From NCBI RefSeq assembly GCF_904848165.1, contig NZ_LR884459.1, forward strand, positions 2,480,001-2,544,000: DNA of 64,000 nucleotides. The letters are read 5' to 3'. The position numbers and the translations under genes were made by a program. Below are positions 36,199 to 47,010 of this stretch, one piece after another (position 1 is the stretch's first letter; each line of letters opens with the position of its first letter). The notes beneath the pieces are model-generated. The model saw only the letters and a list, made by a program, of their open reading frames with translations. It did not search any database and was not told the origin of the DNA. This DNA is from Psychrobacter arenosus (GTDB lineage: Bacteria; Pseudomonadota; Gammaproteobacteria; Pseudomonadales; Moraxellaceae).

Positions 36199-37875
36199 CT
36201 ATAGCAAACGCTTATCTTCTGACTTGGCCAATACGCCCAATAAGTTACCCACTTTATCCACACATTCCTGATACTCCGCCGCGCAGTCCGAGCCGACCGT
36301 AATACCGCCGCCTGCCCATAAGCTGACCTGACCATCTCGATTGGCCTGTAAGGTGCGAATCAACACGTTCCATTGCCCTGAACCATCAAAGTTCATATAG
36401 CCTAGTGTCCCGCAGTAAGCGCCACGTGGTGCCACTTCTAACTCAGCAATGATTTCTACCGCCCGTTTTTTCGGTGTACCGGTTATAGACCCTGCCGGCA
36501 AACTGCCAAATAAAACGCTTAAGGTGGAGACATCTTCTTTAATCGTGGCGGTAATGGTACTGACCAAATGATGAACATTGCTAAAGCTTTCAATAGCAAA
36601 AAGTTTCGGTACTTTGACACTGCCGGTTTGCGCATATTTGCCCAAATCATTGCGCAGCAAATCGACGATCATCACGTTCTCTGCACGGTCTTTATCGCTA
36701 GCGGCCAACTCATCGCGTAGGGCTTGGTCGCTGCTAGCATTATGGCCACGTGGTCGTGTGCCTTTGATAGGTTTAGTACGGATCTGGTTGCTACCATCTG
36801 CACTGCTTGCAAACACCAAAAACAGCTCGGGTGAGCAGCTTAATAGCTCAAAATCAGCCAAGCCGATATAACCGGCAAAAGGGGCGCCCGTATTGTTATG
36901 GAGGGCAGGTAGATAATTTAACAGCTTCGCCGGTTTTCTTTCACCATCAATCTGCGTGATAGGAGTCAGCTGCCCTTGCCAAGGCTGGGTTAAGTTAATC
37001 TGATAGCTATCACCTTCATACAGATAATTTTGGGTCTTAGCAAAAGCGGTTTTATATTGTCCATAGTCCCAAGAGGAAGTCAGTAGCAACGGGGGTAGGG
37101 GGGGTATTGCAGCAGCATAGATTGCTAATTGCTGATCCAGTTGGGTCAACTTAGTGATTAACATGTCGCAATAAGCCGAGGACAGAAGGTCTTGTGCCGT
37201 AGGGTCTATCGTTAGCTGCCAACCGTCTGCGCAAGGTTTAAGATAAATATCGTAATGGCCGAGATAGGTACTCGGTTGCTCGGCCAATCGTATCCCTTGC
37301 TGCGGACTCAACTGCCCGGCAGCAATATCATAGCCAATAAAGCCTATCAGACCATGCTGATATTGGTTGCCATTAGCCGGTTTAGTGGCGTTAGACACCG
37401 CCTTACTGTCCGCAACCTGACTTTGCTCATAACGTTGCGAATAGACGATTAATTCCTCTATCCATTCACGATAAGTGGTGTCATAGCAATGGTTATTACC
37501 TAGTGAGAACGGGTCTAAAAGACCTTCCGTAGCCCGGGTGGTTCTGGCCACAGTAATGGCCACGTCTTTATTGGCTTGCTCTCTATCATTAAATTCTTGT
37601 GCTTTATTAGTCGCCTCTGGGTTGGCATCAGCTCTAGTTAAGCCAGTAGGGTAAACCTGCCAAGCGACTTTAGGTAGGATGCCAATCACCGGATTGCCAT
37701 CGTTATTTAACCAACAAGCTTGCGGCGGCTGGTGACGACTATTAGCCTCCCCAGTCAATGACGCTAACAAATGCGGTAATAACTCGTGCGCGGCTAAGCC
37801 CCCCAAGCGCCAACTTAGAGGAAGCTCTGTGGTTAAAGCCGCTGCTGGCACTACTGTAGGCACATCTGCTTGCAT
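36199..37875 (-). CDS. pabB: aminodeoxychorismate synthase component I
   Basis: PabB converts chorismate and ammonia to 4-amino-4-deoxychorismate for folate synthesis. The C-terminal chorismate-binding domain has the decisive lysine motif KPIKGTRPRG (PabB-type, PIKGT instead of TrpE-type PIAGT), plus DLLRNDLGKYAQTGSV, GSLPAGSITGTPKKRAVEII and AGGGITVGSD. The N-terminal 200 residues are divergent and contain an Asn/Thr/Ala-rich insertion, making it long (558 residues versus about 450 in E. coli). Its ATG is immediately after the fabB stop, with the GAGG of the last fabB codons as ribosome binding site, so translation is probably coupled. The glutaminase partner PabA is not in the window. Confidence 0.94.
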   Translation of the reverse strand: MQADVPTVVPAAALTTELPLSWRLGGLAAHELLPHLLASLTGEANSRHQPPQACWLNNDGNPVIGILPKVAWQVYPTGLTRADANPEATNKAQEFNDREQANKDVAITVARTTRATEGLLDPFSLGNNHCYDTTYREWIEELIVYSQRYEQSQVADSKAVSNATKPANGNQYQHGLIGFIGYDIAAGQLSPQQGIRLAEQPSTYLGHYDIYLKPCADGWQLTIDPTAQDLLSSAYCDMLITKLTQLDQQLAIYAAAIPPLPPLLLTSSWDYGQYKTAFAKTQNYLYEGDSYQINLTQPWQGQLTPITQIDGERKPAKLLNYLPALHNNTGAPFAGYIGLADFELLSCSPELFLVFASSADGSNQIRTKPIKGTRPRGHNASSDQALRDELAASDKDRAENVMIVDLLRNDLGKYAQTGSVKVPKLFAIESFSNVHHLVSTITATIKEDVSTLSVLFGSLPAGSITGTPKKRAVEIIAELEVAPRGAYCGTLGYMNFDGSGQWNVLIRTLQANRDGQVSLWAGGGITVGSDCAAEYQECVDKVGNLLGVLAKSEDKRLL

Positions 37876-39165
37876 TTAAGCCTCAAATTTCTTAATGATT
37901 AAGGTGGCGTTAGTGCCGCCAAAACCGAAGCTATTGGTCATAATGGTTTGCAGGTCAGCTTCACGCGTTTGCGTCACGATATCAAAGTCTTTAGCACCGT
38001 CATCGAGCGTCTCGATATTAATACTCGGGGCAATAAAGCCCTCGCGCATCATTAATAAACAGTAGATTAATTCCTGGGCGCCAACCGCCCCTAAGCTATG
38101 GCCGGTCATAGATTTGGTCGAGCTAATAGGGGGTAAGTCTGAGTTCGGGGTGCTGTGCTTAGGATTATTTAGTAACTCTGTGGAATAAGGGGTTTGATGC
38201 GGGTCGTTAAGCGCGGTGGCGATAGCGTCAAGCTCAGTAATATCCCCTAAAGGCGTGCTAGTACCGTGAGTATTAATATAATCAACGGTAAGCATGCCGG
38301 CTTGTGCTAGCGCTTGCTGAATACAGCGTACCGCCCCTTCGCCACTAGGGGCAACCATTTGCGCCCCATCGGAGCTGGCACCATATCCAACGACTTCAGC
38401 TAGGATAGTCGCGCCACGTTTTTGCGCATGCTCCAAGCTTTCTACGACGACCATTGCGCCGCCACCAGCAATGACAAAGCCATCGCGCTGACTGTCATAA
38501 GGTCGCGAAGCCTGAGTAGGCGTGTCATTATATTGCGTGCTCATCGCGCCCATAGCATCAAACATACAGGATTGCGTCCAGTCTTCTGCCTCGCCGCCGC
38601 CTGCCAATACCATATCCAACTTGCCCAATTGAATCAGCTCCATCGCGTGACCAATACAATGGATCGAGGTGGCACAAGCTGAGGATAGCGAGTAGGAAGC
38701 CCCCTTAATTTTGAGTCCGGTGGCTAATGCTGCCGATACCGAGCTGCTCATGGTTTTAGGGACTGCCATAGCTCCAACACCGCGCAGGCCTTTTTCTGTC
38801 ATAGCCGCTACTGCCGTCGCAACATCTTGCGTTGACGCCCCACCTGAGCCTGCTACCACGCCGACTCTTGGGTTATTGCCTACGGTCTCTAGCGTCAATC
38901 CAGCATGCTCGATAGCCGCTAAGGCACTCACATAACTAAATAAAGCAGCATCGCTAAAAAAACGCTTGAGCTTACGATCGATAGCGCTGGTATCTAGCGC
39001 CTCTTTATCAATACTGCCGCTGACTTGGCATTTAAAGCCTTTTTCGGCATAGATAGGGTTGTAGCGGATGCCAGAGCGGCCTTGCTTGAGCGCTTCAGTA
39101 ACGGTATTGAGATCATTGCCAATACAAGAAACGATGCCTGCTCCGGTGATAACGACTCGGCGCAT
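37876..39165 (-). CDS. fabB: 3-oxoacyl-ACP synthase I (FabB-like)
   Basis: This KAS enzyme condenses malonyl-ACP with acyl-ACP in fatty-acid elongation. The nucleophile is Cys164 in [12 protein letters not shown]; the two catalytic histidines are in [11 protein letters not shown] and [10 protein letters not shown]; the C-terminal [10 protein letters not shown] closes the active site. FabB rather than FabF is suggested by the [10 protein letters not shown] context and length (429), with a ~20-residue insertion near residue 340. FabB is needed for unsaturated fatty acids, important for cold growth. AAGGA lies before the ATG. Its stop abuts pabB. Confidence 0.9.
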   Translation of the reverse strand: MRRVVITGAGIVSCIGNDLNTVTEALKQGRSGIRYNPIYAEKGFKCQVSGSIDKEALDTSAIDRKLKRFFSDAALFSYVSALAAIEHAGLTLETVGNNPRVGVVAGSGGASTQDVATAVAAMTEKGLRGVGAMAVPKTMSSSVSAALATGLKIKGASYSLSSACATSIHCIGHAMELIQLGKLDMVLAGGGEAEDWTQSCMFDAMGAMSTQYNDTPTQASRPYDSQRDGFVIAGGGAMVVVESLEHAQKRGATILAEVVGYGASSDGAQMVAPSGEGAVRCIQQALAQAGMLTVDYINTHGTSTPLGDITELDAIATALNDPHQTPYSTELLNNPKHSTPNSDLPPISSTKSMTGHSLGAVGAQELIYCLLMMREGFIAPSINIETLDDGAKDFDIVTQTREADLQTIMTNSFGFGGTNATLIIKKFEA

Positions 39166-39724
39166 AATAAGATCCTTTTTTAGCTAAGAGGAGACGTAAA
39201 GAATAGAGGTGAGAATAGGGGCGCATACAGGTCAATAGGTCGCGCTATACTCGGGCTGAAAAGAGCGACTATACCTATAATTAGAGGAGAAAAATATAGG
39301 GATATTGCTATAGATTAGTGAGTAGCCCTAGCGTTTAAATGCTCTATTAAGATAGCCCGCTATCATACCGCTAATTGCTATTAATTTCACTACTTGCCGG
39401 CTACCAGTCTGCTGTTTACAAGCAGTTGCTGTTTAGCGGGTAAACTATAGCGAGTAAAGTATGCCTAGCTTGGTTTCTTAAAATTTGTCCTTATTATAAA
39501 CCTAGGCATACATAGGACTGCATTAAGATACAAAGCTAAAAACAGTGATAACATTGTTTGCACTGACAAGGGGGCGGGCTAGCCCTTATGCTATTGGCTT
39601 AAGAGGATTTGCTAAGCTAGTATTGTTGTTAGTACAACGATTTAATATTAGGGTAGCAACTTAACCATCTATTATTTTATTTTTCCCTATTCTCTATCTA
39701 ATAACAAACAAAAAGGACAGCAAC
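39166..39724. other. divergent region between fabB and the EcsC gene
   Basis: This 559-bp A+T-rich region must hold both promoters. I see no open frame, RNA gene or clear palindrome. A FabR/FadR-like operator for fabB was looked for and not recognised. Confidence 0.4.
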
Positions 39725-41047
39725 ATGGCTAAACGCAGCGCACTTTCTCAAGGTCTTGGTATTGCTAGTAAAATGACTCGCAACAATTTAGAGCGTGTGG
39801 GTTCATTTATTGATAGCGTCAATACTAAATCTAGTAATCCTAGAAAGTTCCAAGCCGTCGACCTTTCAGCCGCAGCGCAAAAGCAGGATTTATTGCGCGA
39901 ACAAACTCTAAAAGCTTCACAGCAGTTATTGGGCAAACGCTTTGCCACTTATGGTAAATATGCCAAAAAAGTGGTGCCAGACAGCGTTTTTAAACAAGTG
40001 ACCGATGGTGCCTTTGCTCAAGTGGCGAAATTAGCTGCCAATTGGAGTGATTTAGATCTAAAAGACGGTACTGATATCACCGCGCTAAACGACACTGAGC
40101 GTTATGCTCTAGCCACTGACATTGCCAATCAAAACCGTGCTTTAGCTACATTGGGCGGTATTACTGGTTTGGCAGGATTGCCTGGGATGTTAGCGGATAC
40201 TTTATGGCTATTATTGGTGTCACTGCGTACGATTTATCAGACAGCAGCAGTCTATGACCAACCGTTGACTGGCAAGCAGGGCGCACAGATTGCTTACTCG
40301 CTATTGTCCAATGCGGATTTAAGTAAGATGCAAGAGAAACAAGCCCTATTGGCGGGTTTAGGGGTGGCGAAAGGCTTAATCTCAAGTGCAGACAATCAAG
40401 GACTGCGCAATGAATTAAAGAACGTAGGCGCTAGCAATCAAAGCGTAACCTATTATGTAGAGCAAGTAGATAAGATTGCTTCACAGTTCAACTTTGATAT
40501 CGATAGCTTAAGCTTAGGTTGGTTGACCAAAGTATTGCCAGTGACTTCAGTAGCTATAGGTATGCATTACAACAGCCACCTTATTGAAGAGGTGATTGGC
40601 GTAGCGCAAGCGACTTTTAGTCAAGATGACAGTAATGCTAAGCGTTTAATAGCGGATGATTCTGCTAAAAATGCTGATAAAGATGCTGCTGATAAAAAAG
40701 ACTCGGCTGCTAAAGAAGATCAGACGCAAGAAGATAGTGCTAAGTCAGCAGCAACGGATAAAGCTGAGTCAGCCAAGGCTAAGCAAGAAGAGACCAAGCC
40801 AGAAGAATCTAAAGACAGCTCAGCTAAAGCGACTGATGTTAAAGAAACCGATGCTAAAGAAACAGAGGCTAAAGCAAAAGACGCTAAAGATACTGATGCT
40901 AAAGGTACTGATTCAAAAGACACTGACTCGAAAGAAACTACCTCTAAAGACAGTGATGCTAACAAGACTGACGCTAAAGCAACAGCTAGCAAAAAAGCTG
41001 ACACTGCTAAAGACAGCAAAGCGGCCAATAAGTCTACGGATAAATAG
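39725..41047 (+). CDS. EcsC family protein with Lys/Asp/Thr-rich tail
   Basis: Residues ~80-300 form the EcsC domain, with ALATLGGITGLAGLPGMLAD, LLLVSLRTIYQTAAVYDQ and the C-terminal LGWLTKVLPVTSVAIGMHYNS. The domain is membrane-associated and its function is unknown, although bacterial relatives are linked with secretion and envelope processes. From about residue 305 a ~135-residue tail follows, made of degenerate 6-9-residue repeats such as KDTDAK, KETDAK and KGTDSK; it is highly charged, probably disordered, and not part of the family. Codon use changes (GCTAAAGA repeats). AAGGAC precedes the ATG. A perfect terminator follows at 41087. It is a single gene. Confidence 0.88.
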   Translation: MAKRSALSQGLGIASKMTRNNLERVGSFIDSVNTKSSNPRKFQAVDLSAAAQKQDLLREQTLKASQQLLGKRFATYGKYAKKVVPDSVFKQVTDGAFAQVAKLAANWSDLDLKDGTDITALNDTERYALATDIANQNRALATLGGITGLAGLPGMLADTLWLLLVSLRTIYQTAAVYDQPLTGKQGAQIAYSLLSNADLSKMQEKQALLAGLGVAKGLISSADNQGLRNELKNVGASNQSVTYYVEQVDKIASQFNFDIDSLSLGWLTKVLPVTSVAIGMHYNSHLIEEVIGVAQATFSQDDSNAKRLIADDSAKNADKDAADKKDSAAKEDQTQEDSAKSAATDKAESAKAKQEETKPEESKDSSAKATDVKETDAKETEAKAKDAKDTDAKGTDSKDTDSKETTSKDSDANKTDAKATASKKADTAKDSKAANKSTDK

Positions 41048-41086
41048 GGCTAGTCCTTTTTAACTTCTAGCTTCAAGTCTGCTCTT

Positions 41087-41128
41087 AAACAGAACACTTA
41101 CTAGGGTAGGTGTTCTGTTTTGCTTTTT
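41087..41128 (+). terminator. terminator after the EcsC-family gene
   Basis: AAACAGAACAC pairs perfectly with GTGTTCTGTTT (11 bp) across a 12-nt loop, then a T-rich run. Confidence 0.88.
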
Positions 41129-41251
41129 AAGAAAAGTAAAATTGGGGTAGGTGAGAAAACCCCTTAAAACAAAGGATTGGCTAGCTAAGAAATAGTCGCT
41201 ATGTGACTGCATAAATTATTTTAAATGTAAAGTAGAAATGTCGCTTTATGG

Positions 41252-41280
41252 TTGAATTATAGCCAACTTATCTTTATAAT
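41252..41280 (+). promoter_or_regulatory. sigma70 promoter of the rpsL operon
   Basis: TTGAAT and TATAAT boxes are separated by exactly 17 bp, near consensus, about 120 bp before rpsL. The start should be near 41287. Confidence 0.75.
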
Positions 41281-41402
41281 ATACTGTCCTAAAAATGGGT
41301 GTGCCCAAAACATAGCTTAAAATCAGCTTTTGAGCTGTTTTGCTATTAGCTAAGCATCACCATACATTTTTTTGTTATAAATGAACGGGAGAAGGATGCC
41401 TT

Positions 41403-41777
41403 ATGGCAACAACTAACCAATTGATTCGCAAGGGTCGCAAAACCATCAAGGAAAAGTCAAAAGTTCCTGCGTTGCAAGCGTGCCCACAGCGTCGCGGTGT
41501 ATGTACTCGTGTATATACTACTACCCCTAAAAAACCTAACTCAGCCATGCGTAAAGTATGTCGTGTACGTTTGACTTCAGGCTATGAAGTATCAAGCTAC
41601 ATCGGTGGTGAAGGTCATAACTTACAAGAGCATAGCGTGGTACTAATCCGCGGTGGTCGTGTAAAAGATCTACCAGGTGTACGTTACCATACAGTTCGTG
41701 GCGCTCTTGACTGTGCCGGCGTAAAAGACCGTAAGCAAGGTCGTTCTAAATATGGTGCGAAAAAGCCTAAGGCTTAA
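41403..41777 (+). CDS. rpsL: 30S ribosomal protein S12
   Basis: S12 sits in the decoding centre. At 124 residues it is standard length. [14 protein letters not shown] carries the wild-type Lys43 and [15 protein letters not shown] the wild-type Lys88 region, so no streptomycin-resistance substitution is visible. It is the first gene of the str operon (rpsL-rpsG-fusA-tuf). GAGAAGGATGCCTT is the ribosome binding site. Confidence 0.99.
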   Translation: MATTNQLIRKGRKTIKEKSKVPALQACPQRRGVCTRVYTTTPKKPNSAMRKVCRVRLTSGYEVSSYIGGEGHNLQEHSVVLIRGGRVKDLPGVRYHTVRGALDCAGVKDRKQGRSKYGAKKPKA

Positions 41778-41969
41778 TTTCTAACCATTTACTATTAATT
41801 ATGCATGGGATAGGTGTTGCAGTAGTCACCTTTATTTTATTAAAGAGTAAAGGTCCTTTAGGCAGCATACCGCCATGCAGTAAGGCTGGCTGGTAGCAAA
41901 ACCCTAAAAGCTATCTTTAGCACTGGGTGCTATGAATGCCAGACATCCCTGAAGACAAGGAAATTTATT

Positions 41970-42443
41970 ATGCCAAGACGTCGTGTCGTCGCTGCCCGTG
42001 AAATCCTACCTGATCCTAAATTCGGTAGCCAAACTATTGCTAAATTCATCAACCACGTGATGTTAGACGGCAAAAAATCTACTGCTGAGCGTATCGTATA
42101 TGGTGCGTTAGAAACTGTTGCAGAAAAACGCAACATCGAAAACCCAGTAGACTTCTTTGAAGAAGTGCTAGAAAACGTTCGTCCTATGGTCGAAGTTAAA
42201 GCTCGCCGCGTTGGTGGTGCCACTTATCAAGTGCCAATGGAAGTACGCCCCTCCCGTCGTACTGCCCTAGCGATGCGCTGGCTTGCAGAGGCCGCTTCTA
42301 AGCGCTCTGAAAAGTCTATGGCTCTTCGTCTAGCTGGCGAATTAGCGGATGCCGCTGATGGTAAAGGCAACGCAATGAAGAAACGTGATGAAGTTCACCG
42401 TATGGCTGATGCTAACAAAGCGTTCTCTCACTACCGTTTCTAA
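41970..42443 (+). CDS. rpsG: 30S ribosomal protein S7
   Basis: S7 nucleates assembly of the 30S head and, in E. coli, represses its own operon. Standard start [20 protein letters not shown], 157 residues, with [19 protein letters not shown]. It lies 192 bp after rpsL, a wider spacing than in E. coli; that gap may contain the S7 autoregulatory site, which I could not define. Confidence 0.99.
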   Translation: MPRRRVVAAREILPDPKFGSQTIAKFINHVMLDGKKSTAERIVYGALETVAEKRNIENPVDFFEEVLENVRPMVEVKARRVGGATYQVPMEVRPSRRTALAMRWLAEAASKRSEKSMALRLAGELADAADGKGNAMKKRDEVHRMADANKAFSHYRF

Positions 42444-43018
42444 TGGCTGTCTCTAGCTTTCATCCTTTATAGATGAGCGCTAGAGAGAGCGCAGCTAATG
42501 ACTCCTTATTTGTGATTTATTAGCTGTAAGTTCTTCTTTAACAGCCTGCTTTATAGCTATTAGTGGCATATTTACTGCTAATAGCGTCTATATTTACTCA
42601 TTAAGTTGAAATTCAGTAGTTGCAACAGCATATAGTATTGGTCGGCGCATTAGTTATCTTAAGCTAATAACAGCCGCTCTAATAACTACGTTACCCTACT
42701 AAAAATGAGATAAGTGTCTGAGTTGCTAGCGTTTCACTCCTTACAGGTCCACGGTTAGCTAAGCTAACGGACTTCGCTGATTAGCTATTAAGAGTGCAGA
42801 GGTTAAGCGTCATAAAAGTGTCACTGTAATCCTTTACCCTGACCTTTTACTTTGGCTTTTATTCTTTATTTATTAGGGCATTGTGCGGACATAAACGCTC
42901 ACTAATTTAGCTGTTATCATCTGGCTAAATTTGCTAATGATCGTTTCTACTGCCAATGACAGTAATGATTTTCAACGAAGATTACACCTACAATAAGATA
43001 TTCCATTAGGAAAATATT
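42444..43018. other. rpsG-fusA spacer
   Basis: This 575-bp gap is much longer than usual for the str operon. It contains a perfect 7-bp palindrome GTTAGCT-A-AGCTAAC at 42754-42768 and A+T-rich stretches that could hold a separate fusA promoter. No open frame is acceptable as a gene. Confidence 0.5.
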
Positions 43019-45145
43019 ATGGCCCGTGCAACCCCCCTAAAGCGCTATCGCAACATTGGTATCTCAGCGCATATCGATGCTGGTAAAACGACTACTACTG
43101 AACGTGTTTTATTCTATACCGGTGTTAGCCACAAGCTTGGTGAAACCCATGATGGTGCGGCTACCATGGACTTTATGGAGCAAGAGCAAGAACGTGGTAT
43201 CACTATTGCTTCTGCTGCAACGACTTGTTTCTGGAAAGGAATGGCGCAACAGTTCCCAGAGCATCGTATCAACATCATCGACACCCCAGGCCACGTTGAC
43301 TTCACTATCGAAGTTGAGCGTTCAATGCGTGTACTAGATGCTGCTTGTATGGTTTATTGTGCTGTTGGTGGCGTACAGCCACAGTCAGAAACTGTTTGGC
43401 GTCAGGCTAACAAATACAAGGTTCCTCGTCTTGCGTTCGTAAACAAGATGGACCGTGTTGGTTCAGACTTCTACCGTGTTATGGATCAGATCAAAACACG
43501 TCTAGGCGGCAACCCAATTCCAGTCGTTATCCCAATTGGTAAAGAAGACGACTTCGAAGGCGTTATCGATCTAATTTCTATGAAAGCCATTTATTGGGAC
43601 GAAGCGTCTCAAGGTATGGAATTCGAAGAGCGTGAGATTCCAGAAGAGCTATTAGAAAAAGCTCAGGAATACCGTAGCATGTTGGTTGAAGTAGCTGCTG
43701 AAGCTAACGAAGACCTAATGAATGCTTATTTAGAAGGCGAAGAGCTGACTGAAGACCAAATCCATGCGGCCATTCGTGAGCGTACTATCGCTAACGAAAT
43801 CATTCCTATGCTTTGTGGTACTGCCTTCAAAAACAAAGGCGTTCAGAAAATGCTAGATGCGGTTATCCGTTATCTACCAAGCCCTGAAGAAGTTCCTGCT
43901 ATCCGTGGTATCTTGGATGACAAAGAAGAATCTGAAGGCACTCGTGTAGCTTCTGATGATGCGCCGTTCGCAGCCCTAGCTTTCAAAATCATGAACGATA
44001 AGTTCGTAGGTAACTTAACCTTCGTTCGCGTCTATTCAGGTGTTCTAAAGCAAGGTACTAGCGTTTATAACCCAGTTAAAATGAAGCGTGAGCGCGTTGG
44101 TCGTATCGTACAGATGATGGCAGATTCTCAAGAAGAATTGTCAGAAATCCGTGCGGGTGATATCGCAGCTCTAGTCGGCATGAAAGATGTGACTACTGGT
44201 GACACTCTATGTGATGAAAACGAAGTTATCACCCTAGAGCGTATGGAATTCCCAGATCCAGTTATCTCTCTAGCTGTTGAGCCTAAGACCAAAGCTGACC
44301 AAGAAAAAATGTCTACAGCACTTGGCCGTTTGGCGAAAGAAGATCCATCATTCCGTGTGCATACTGACGAAGAATCAGGTCAGACTATCATCAGTGGTAT
44401 GGGTGAGCTGCACTTAGAGATCCTAGTGGATCGTATGAAGCGTGAATTTAAAGTAGAAGCTAACATCGGTGCGCCACAGGTTGCTTATCGCGAAACTATT
44501 CGTGACTCAGTTGAGCAAGAAGGCAAGTTTGTACGTCAGACTGGTGGTCGTGGTAAGTTTGGTCACGTTTGGTTAAAACTTGAGCCACTAGATCCAGCAG
44601 GCGATGTTGAGTACGAATTTGAAGAAAAAGTTGTTGGTGGTGTGGTTCCAAAAGAATTCCACGGCGCTGTCGACAAAGGTATTCAAGAGCGTATGAAAAA
44701 CGGCGTATTGGCAGGCTATCCTATCGTTGGTATTAAAGCCACACTATATGATGGTTCTTACCATGACGTTGACTCGGATGAGCTATCGTTCAAAATGGCT
44801 GGTTCTATCGCCTTCAAAAAAGGTTTCTTAGCGGCAAACCCTGCGCTACTTGAGCCTATCATGAAAGTGGAAGTAGAAACGCCAGAAGACTACATGGGCG
44901 ACATCATGGGTGACTTAAACCGTCGCCGTGGTATGGTTCAAGGTATGGATGATTTACCTGGTGGTACTAAGCAAATCCGTGCCGAAGTGCCATTAGCAGA
45001 AATGTTTGGTTATGCAACCAACGTTCGCTCTATGTCACAAGGCCGTGCTACGTACTCAATGGAATTCCAAAAGTACGCAGAAGTACCTAAATCAGTATCT
45101 GAAGCTATCATCTCTAAATTCAATTCTAAAGATGACGACGAGTAA
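43019..45145 (+). CDS. fusA: elongation factor G
   Basis: EF-G is the translocase GTPase of translation. The G1 motif AHIDAGKTT is at the start, G3 in DTPGHVDFT, and G4 in NKMD (FVNKMDRVG). Domains II-V follow over 708 residues, in line with the family. AGGAAAATATT precedes the ATG. It lies between rpsG and tuf, but with long spacers on both sides (575 and 214 bp), so it may be transcribed from more than one promoter. Confidence 0.99.
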   Translation: MARATPLKRYRNIGISAHIDAGKTTTTERVLFYTGVSHKLGETHDGAATMDFMEQEQERGITIASAATTCFWKGMAQQFPEHRINIIDTPGHVDFTIEVERSMRVLDAACMVYCAVGGVQPQSETVWRQANKYKVPRLAFVNKMDRVGSDFYRVMDQIKTRLGGNPIPVVIPIGKEDDFEGVIDLISMKAIYWDEASQGMEFEEREIPEELLEKAQEYRSMLVEVAAEANEDLMNAYLEGEELTEDQIHAAIRERTIANEIIPMLCGTAFKNKGVQKMLDAVIRYLPSPEEVPAIRGILDDKEESEGTRVASDDAPFAALAFKIMNDKFVGNLTFVRVYSGVLKQGTSVYNPVKMKRERVGRIVQMMADSQEELSEIRAGDIAALVGMKDVTTGDTLCDENEVITLERMEFPDPVISLAVEPKTKADQEKMSTALGRLAKEDPSFRVHTDEESGQTIISGMGELHLEILVDRMKREFKVEANIGAPQVAYRETIRDSVEQEGKFVRQTGGRGKFGHVWLKLEPLDPAGDVEYEFEEKVVGGVVPKEFHGAVDKGIQERMKNGVLAGYPIVGIKATLYDGSYHDVDSDELSFKMAGSIAFKKGFLAANPALLEPIMKVEVETPEDYMGDIMGDLNRRRGMVQGMDDLPGGTKQIRAEVPLAEMFGYATNVRSMSQGRATYSMEFQKYAEVPKSVSEAIISKFNSKDDDE

Positions 45146-45215
45146 ATTTAACTCGTTATAGCACTTAATGACTTTAGGTTGCTAGGTAAATCGCGTCAAT
45201 AACTTGTTAAAAGAC

Positions 45216-45243
45216 TTGTTATTGATGTCGATTTACTTATAAT
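45216..45243 (+). promoter_or_regulatory. candidate promoter of tuf
   Basis: TTGTTA and TATAAT are separated by 16 bp in the fusA-tuf gap. The start would be near 45250, about 110 bp before tuf. Plausible but unproven; read-through from fusA is also likely. Confidence 0.5.
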
Positions 45244-45359
45244 ATTTGACAGATTGCATGCGCAATAAGCATTTTAATTAACTTATCTTAAATTGGTTCT
45301 AATAAATTACTGTTGTAGTAATTTTAGTTAGGACTTTGATAAATAGAAGGATTATACCC

Positions 45360-46550
45360 ATGGCAAAGGCCAAGTTTGAACGTAACAAGCCACACGTCAA
45401 CGTCGGTACCATCGGACACGTTGACCACGGTAAAACCACTCTAACTGCTGCTATCGCAACAGTGGCTGCTAAAACTTCTGGCGGCGAAGCCAAAGACTAC
45501 GCAGCTATCGATAGTGCTCCTGAAGAAAAAGCTCGTGGTATCACGATCAACACTTCACACGTAGAATATGACACTGAATCACGTCACTACGCGCACGTCG
45601 ACTGCCCAGGTCACGCCGACTATGTTAAAAACATGATCACTGGTGCGGCACAGATGGACGGCGCTATCCTAGTAGTATCTGCTACTGACGGCCCTATGCC
45701 ACAAACTCGTGAGCACATCTTGTTATCACGTCAGGTTGGCGTACCATACATCGTTGTTTTCATGAACAAATGTGACATCGTTGATGACGAAGAATTGCTT
45801 GAGCTAGTAGAAATGGAAGTTCGTGAACTTCTATCTGACTACGACTTCCCAGGTGATGACACGCCAATCGTTAAAGGTTCAGCTACTGAAGCACTTAAAG
45901 GTTCAGACGGCAAATACGGTGAGCCAGCGGTTGTAGAACTGCTTAACATCCTAGACACTTACATCCCTGAGCCTGAGCGTGATATCGATAAAGCATTCTT
46001 GATGCCTATCGAAGACGTATTCTCAATCTCTGGTCGTGGTACTGTAGTAACAGGCCGTGTTGAGTCTGGTATCGTGAAAGTTGGCGATGAGATTGAAATC
46101 GTTGGTATCCGTGACACTCAAAAAACCACTTGTACTGGTGTTGAGATGTTCCGTAAATTGCTAGACGAAGGTCGTGCTGGCGAAAACTGTGGTGTCCTAC
46201 TACGTGGTACTAAGCGTGAAGATGTACAACGTGGTCAAGTACTAGCTAAGCCAGGTTCAATCACTCCTCACACTAAGTTTGACGCTGAAGTATACGTACT
46301 GTCAAAAGAAGAGGGTGGTCGTCACACACCATTCCTAAACGGCTATCGTCCACAGTTCTACTTCCGTACTACTGACGTAACTGGCGCAATCCAATTACAA
46401 GACGGTACTGAAATGGTAATGCCTGGTGATAACGTTGAGATGGGCGTAGAGCTTATCCACCCAATCGCTATGGACAAAGGTCTTCGCTTCGCTATTCGTG
46501 AAGGCGGCCGTACTGTAGGCGCTGGTGTTGTTGCTACTGTTCACGCATAA
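45360..46550 (+). CDS. tuf: elongation factor Tu
   Basis: EF-Tu carries aminoacyl-tRNA to the ribosome. [20 protein letters not shown] is the true start (ATG 45360, preceded by AGAAGGATTATACCC); the frame opens 24 bp earlier. [10 protein letters not shown] and NKCD GTPase motifs are present, 396 residues. Only one tuf copy is in the window; a second elsewhere is common in this group. A terminator follows at 46604. Confidence 0.99.
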   Translation: MAKAKFERNKPHVNVGTIGHVDHGKTTLTAAIATVAAKTSGGEAKDYAAIDSAPEEKARGITINTSHVEYDTESRHYAHVDCPGHADYVKNMITGAAQMDGAILVVSATDGPMPQTREHILLSRQVGVPYIVVFMNKCDIVDDEELLELVEMEVRELLSDYDFPGDDTPIVKGSATEALKGSDGKYGEPAVVELLNILDTYIPEPERDIDKAFLMPIEDVFSISGRGTVVTGRVESGIVKVGDEIEIVGIRDTQKTTCTGVEMFRKLLDEGRAGENCGVLLRGTKREDVQRGQVLAKPGSITPHTKFDAEVYVLSKEEGGRHTPFLNGYRPQFYFRTTDVTGAIQLQDGTEMVMPGDNVEMGVELIHPIAMDKGLRFAIREGGRTVGAGVVATVHA

Positions 46551-46603
46551 GCCACAACCCTAAGCTATCTAACGCTAGCCGAGCAATCGGTTAGTCGTTA
46601 GCT

Positions 46604-46637
46604 AAAAAGCCGTTCTCTTTTTGAGGACGGCTTTTTT
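46604..46637 (+). terminator. terminator after tuf
   Basis: AAAAGCCGTTCTC pairs with GAGGACGGCTTTT (one internal mismatch) over a 6-nt loop, followed by a T run. Confidence 0.88.
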
Positions 46638-46660
46638 TTATGCGTATTTTGTTCAATACT

Positions 46661-46822
46661 AAATCCCCCCAACCCTGAAAACCGTAAAAATTGCATGTCA
46701 ATTTTAGGTTTGCAAGTGGTTGTTTTTAGAGAATCAGCTTTAAATAGAAATTTCTTTGCAAAAGGGGGGCTTTAAAGCTTTTGTCACCTCCCTTTTTTAA
46801 AGGGAGGGTTAGGGAGGGATTT
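46661..46822. mobile_element. REP/MITE-like inverted-repeat element, 162 bp
   Basis: The left end AAATCCCCCCAACCCT is matched in reverse at the right end by AGGGTTAGGGAGGGATTT (16-18 nt with two one-base gaps). Near the right end a perfect 9-bp hairpin CCTCCCTTT-TTT-AAAGGGAGG lies at 46787-46807. The interior codes for nothing. This looks like a non-autonomous small repeat of the kind that recurs in Moraxellaceae and related genomes; copies elsewhere were not checked. Confidence 0.65.
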
Positions 46823-46982
46823 TCATTCTCAAATATTAAAATTTAAAGAAATACTATGAAAAAAGATCAAAAAAGATAAATTTATAAGGATCTATCCAAT
46901 GCTAAAACGCCACAGCGTATCTAGCATAGCCGATAATAGACGCTAAAATTGTGAAAGATTGCAGAAAAAACGCTGTTAAAAC

Positions 46983-47010
46983 TTGCATTATGCTGCAAAG
47001 CTTGTATAAT
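46983..47010 (+). promoter_or_regulatory. promoter of tRNA-Trp/secE/nusG
   Basis: TTGCAT (46983-46988) and TATAAT (47005-47010) are separated by 16 bp, with the tRNA starting 20 bp downstream. Confidence 0.7.

Larger units (their letters stand above)
41048..41402. other. terminator and promoter region before rpsL
   Basis: Holds the EcsC terminator at 41087-41128 and, 120 bp before rpsL, a strong sigma70-type promoter (41252-41280). Confidence 0.75.

Noticed and set aside
40720..41028. Antisense 102-codon frame in the EcsC tail (LASVSLAS repeats)
   Set aside because: It is the mirror of the Lys/Asp-rich repeat coding strand and shows no start signals or family match.
40656..41063. Overlapping + frame of 135 codons in the same tail, very Lys/Leu-rich
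   Set aside because: Second-frame reading of the repeat DNA; no independent ribosome binding site.
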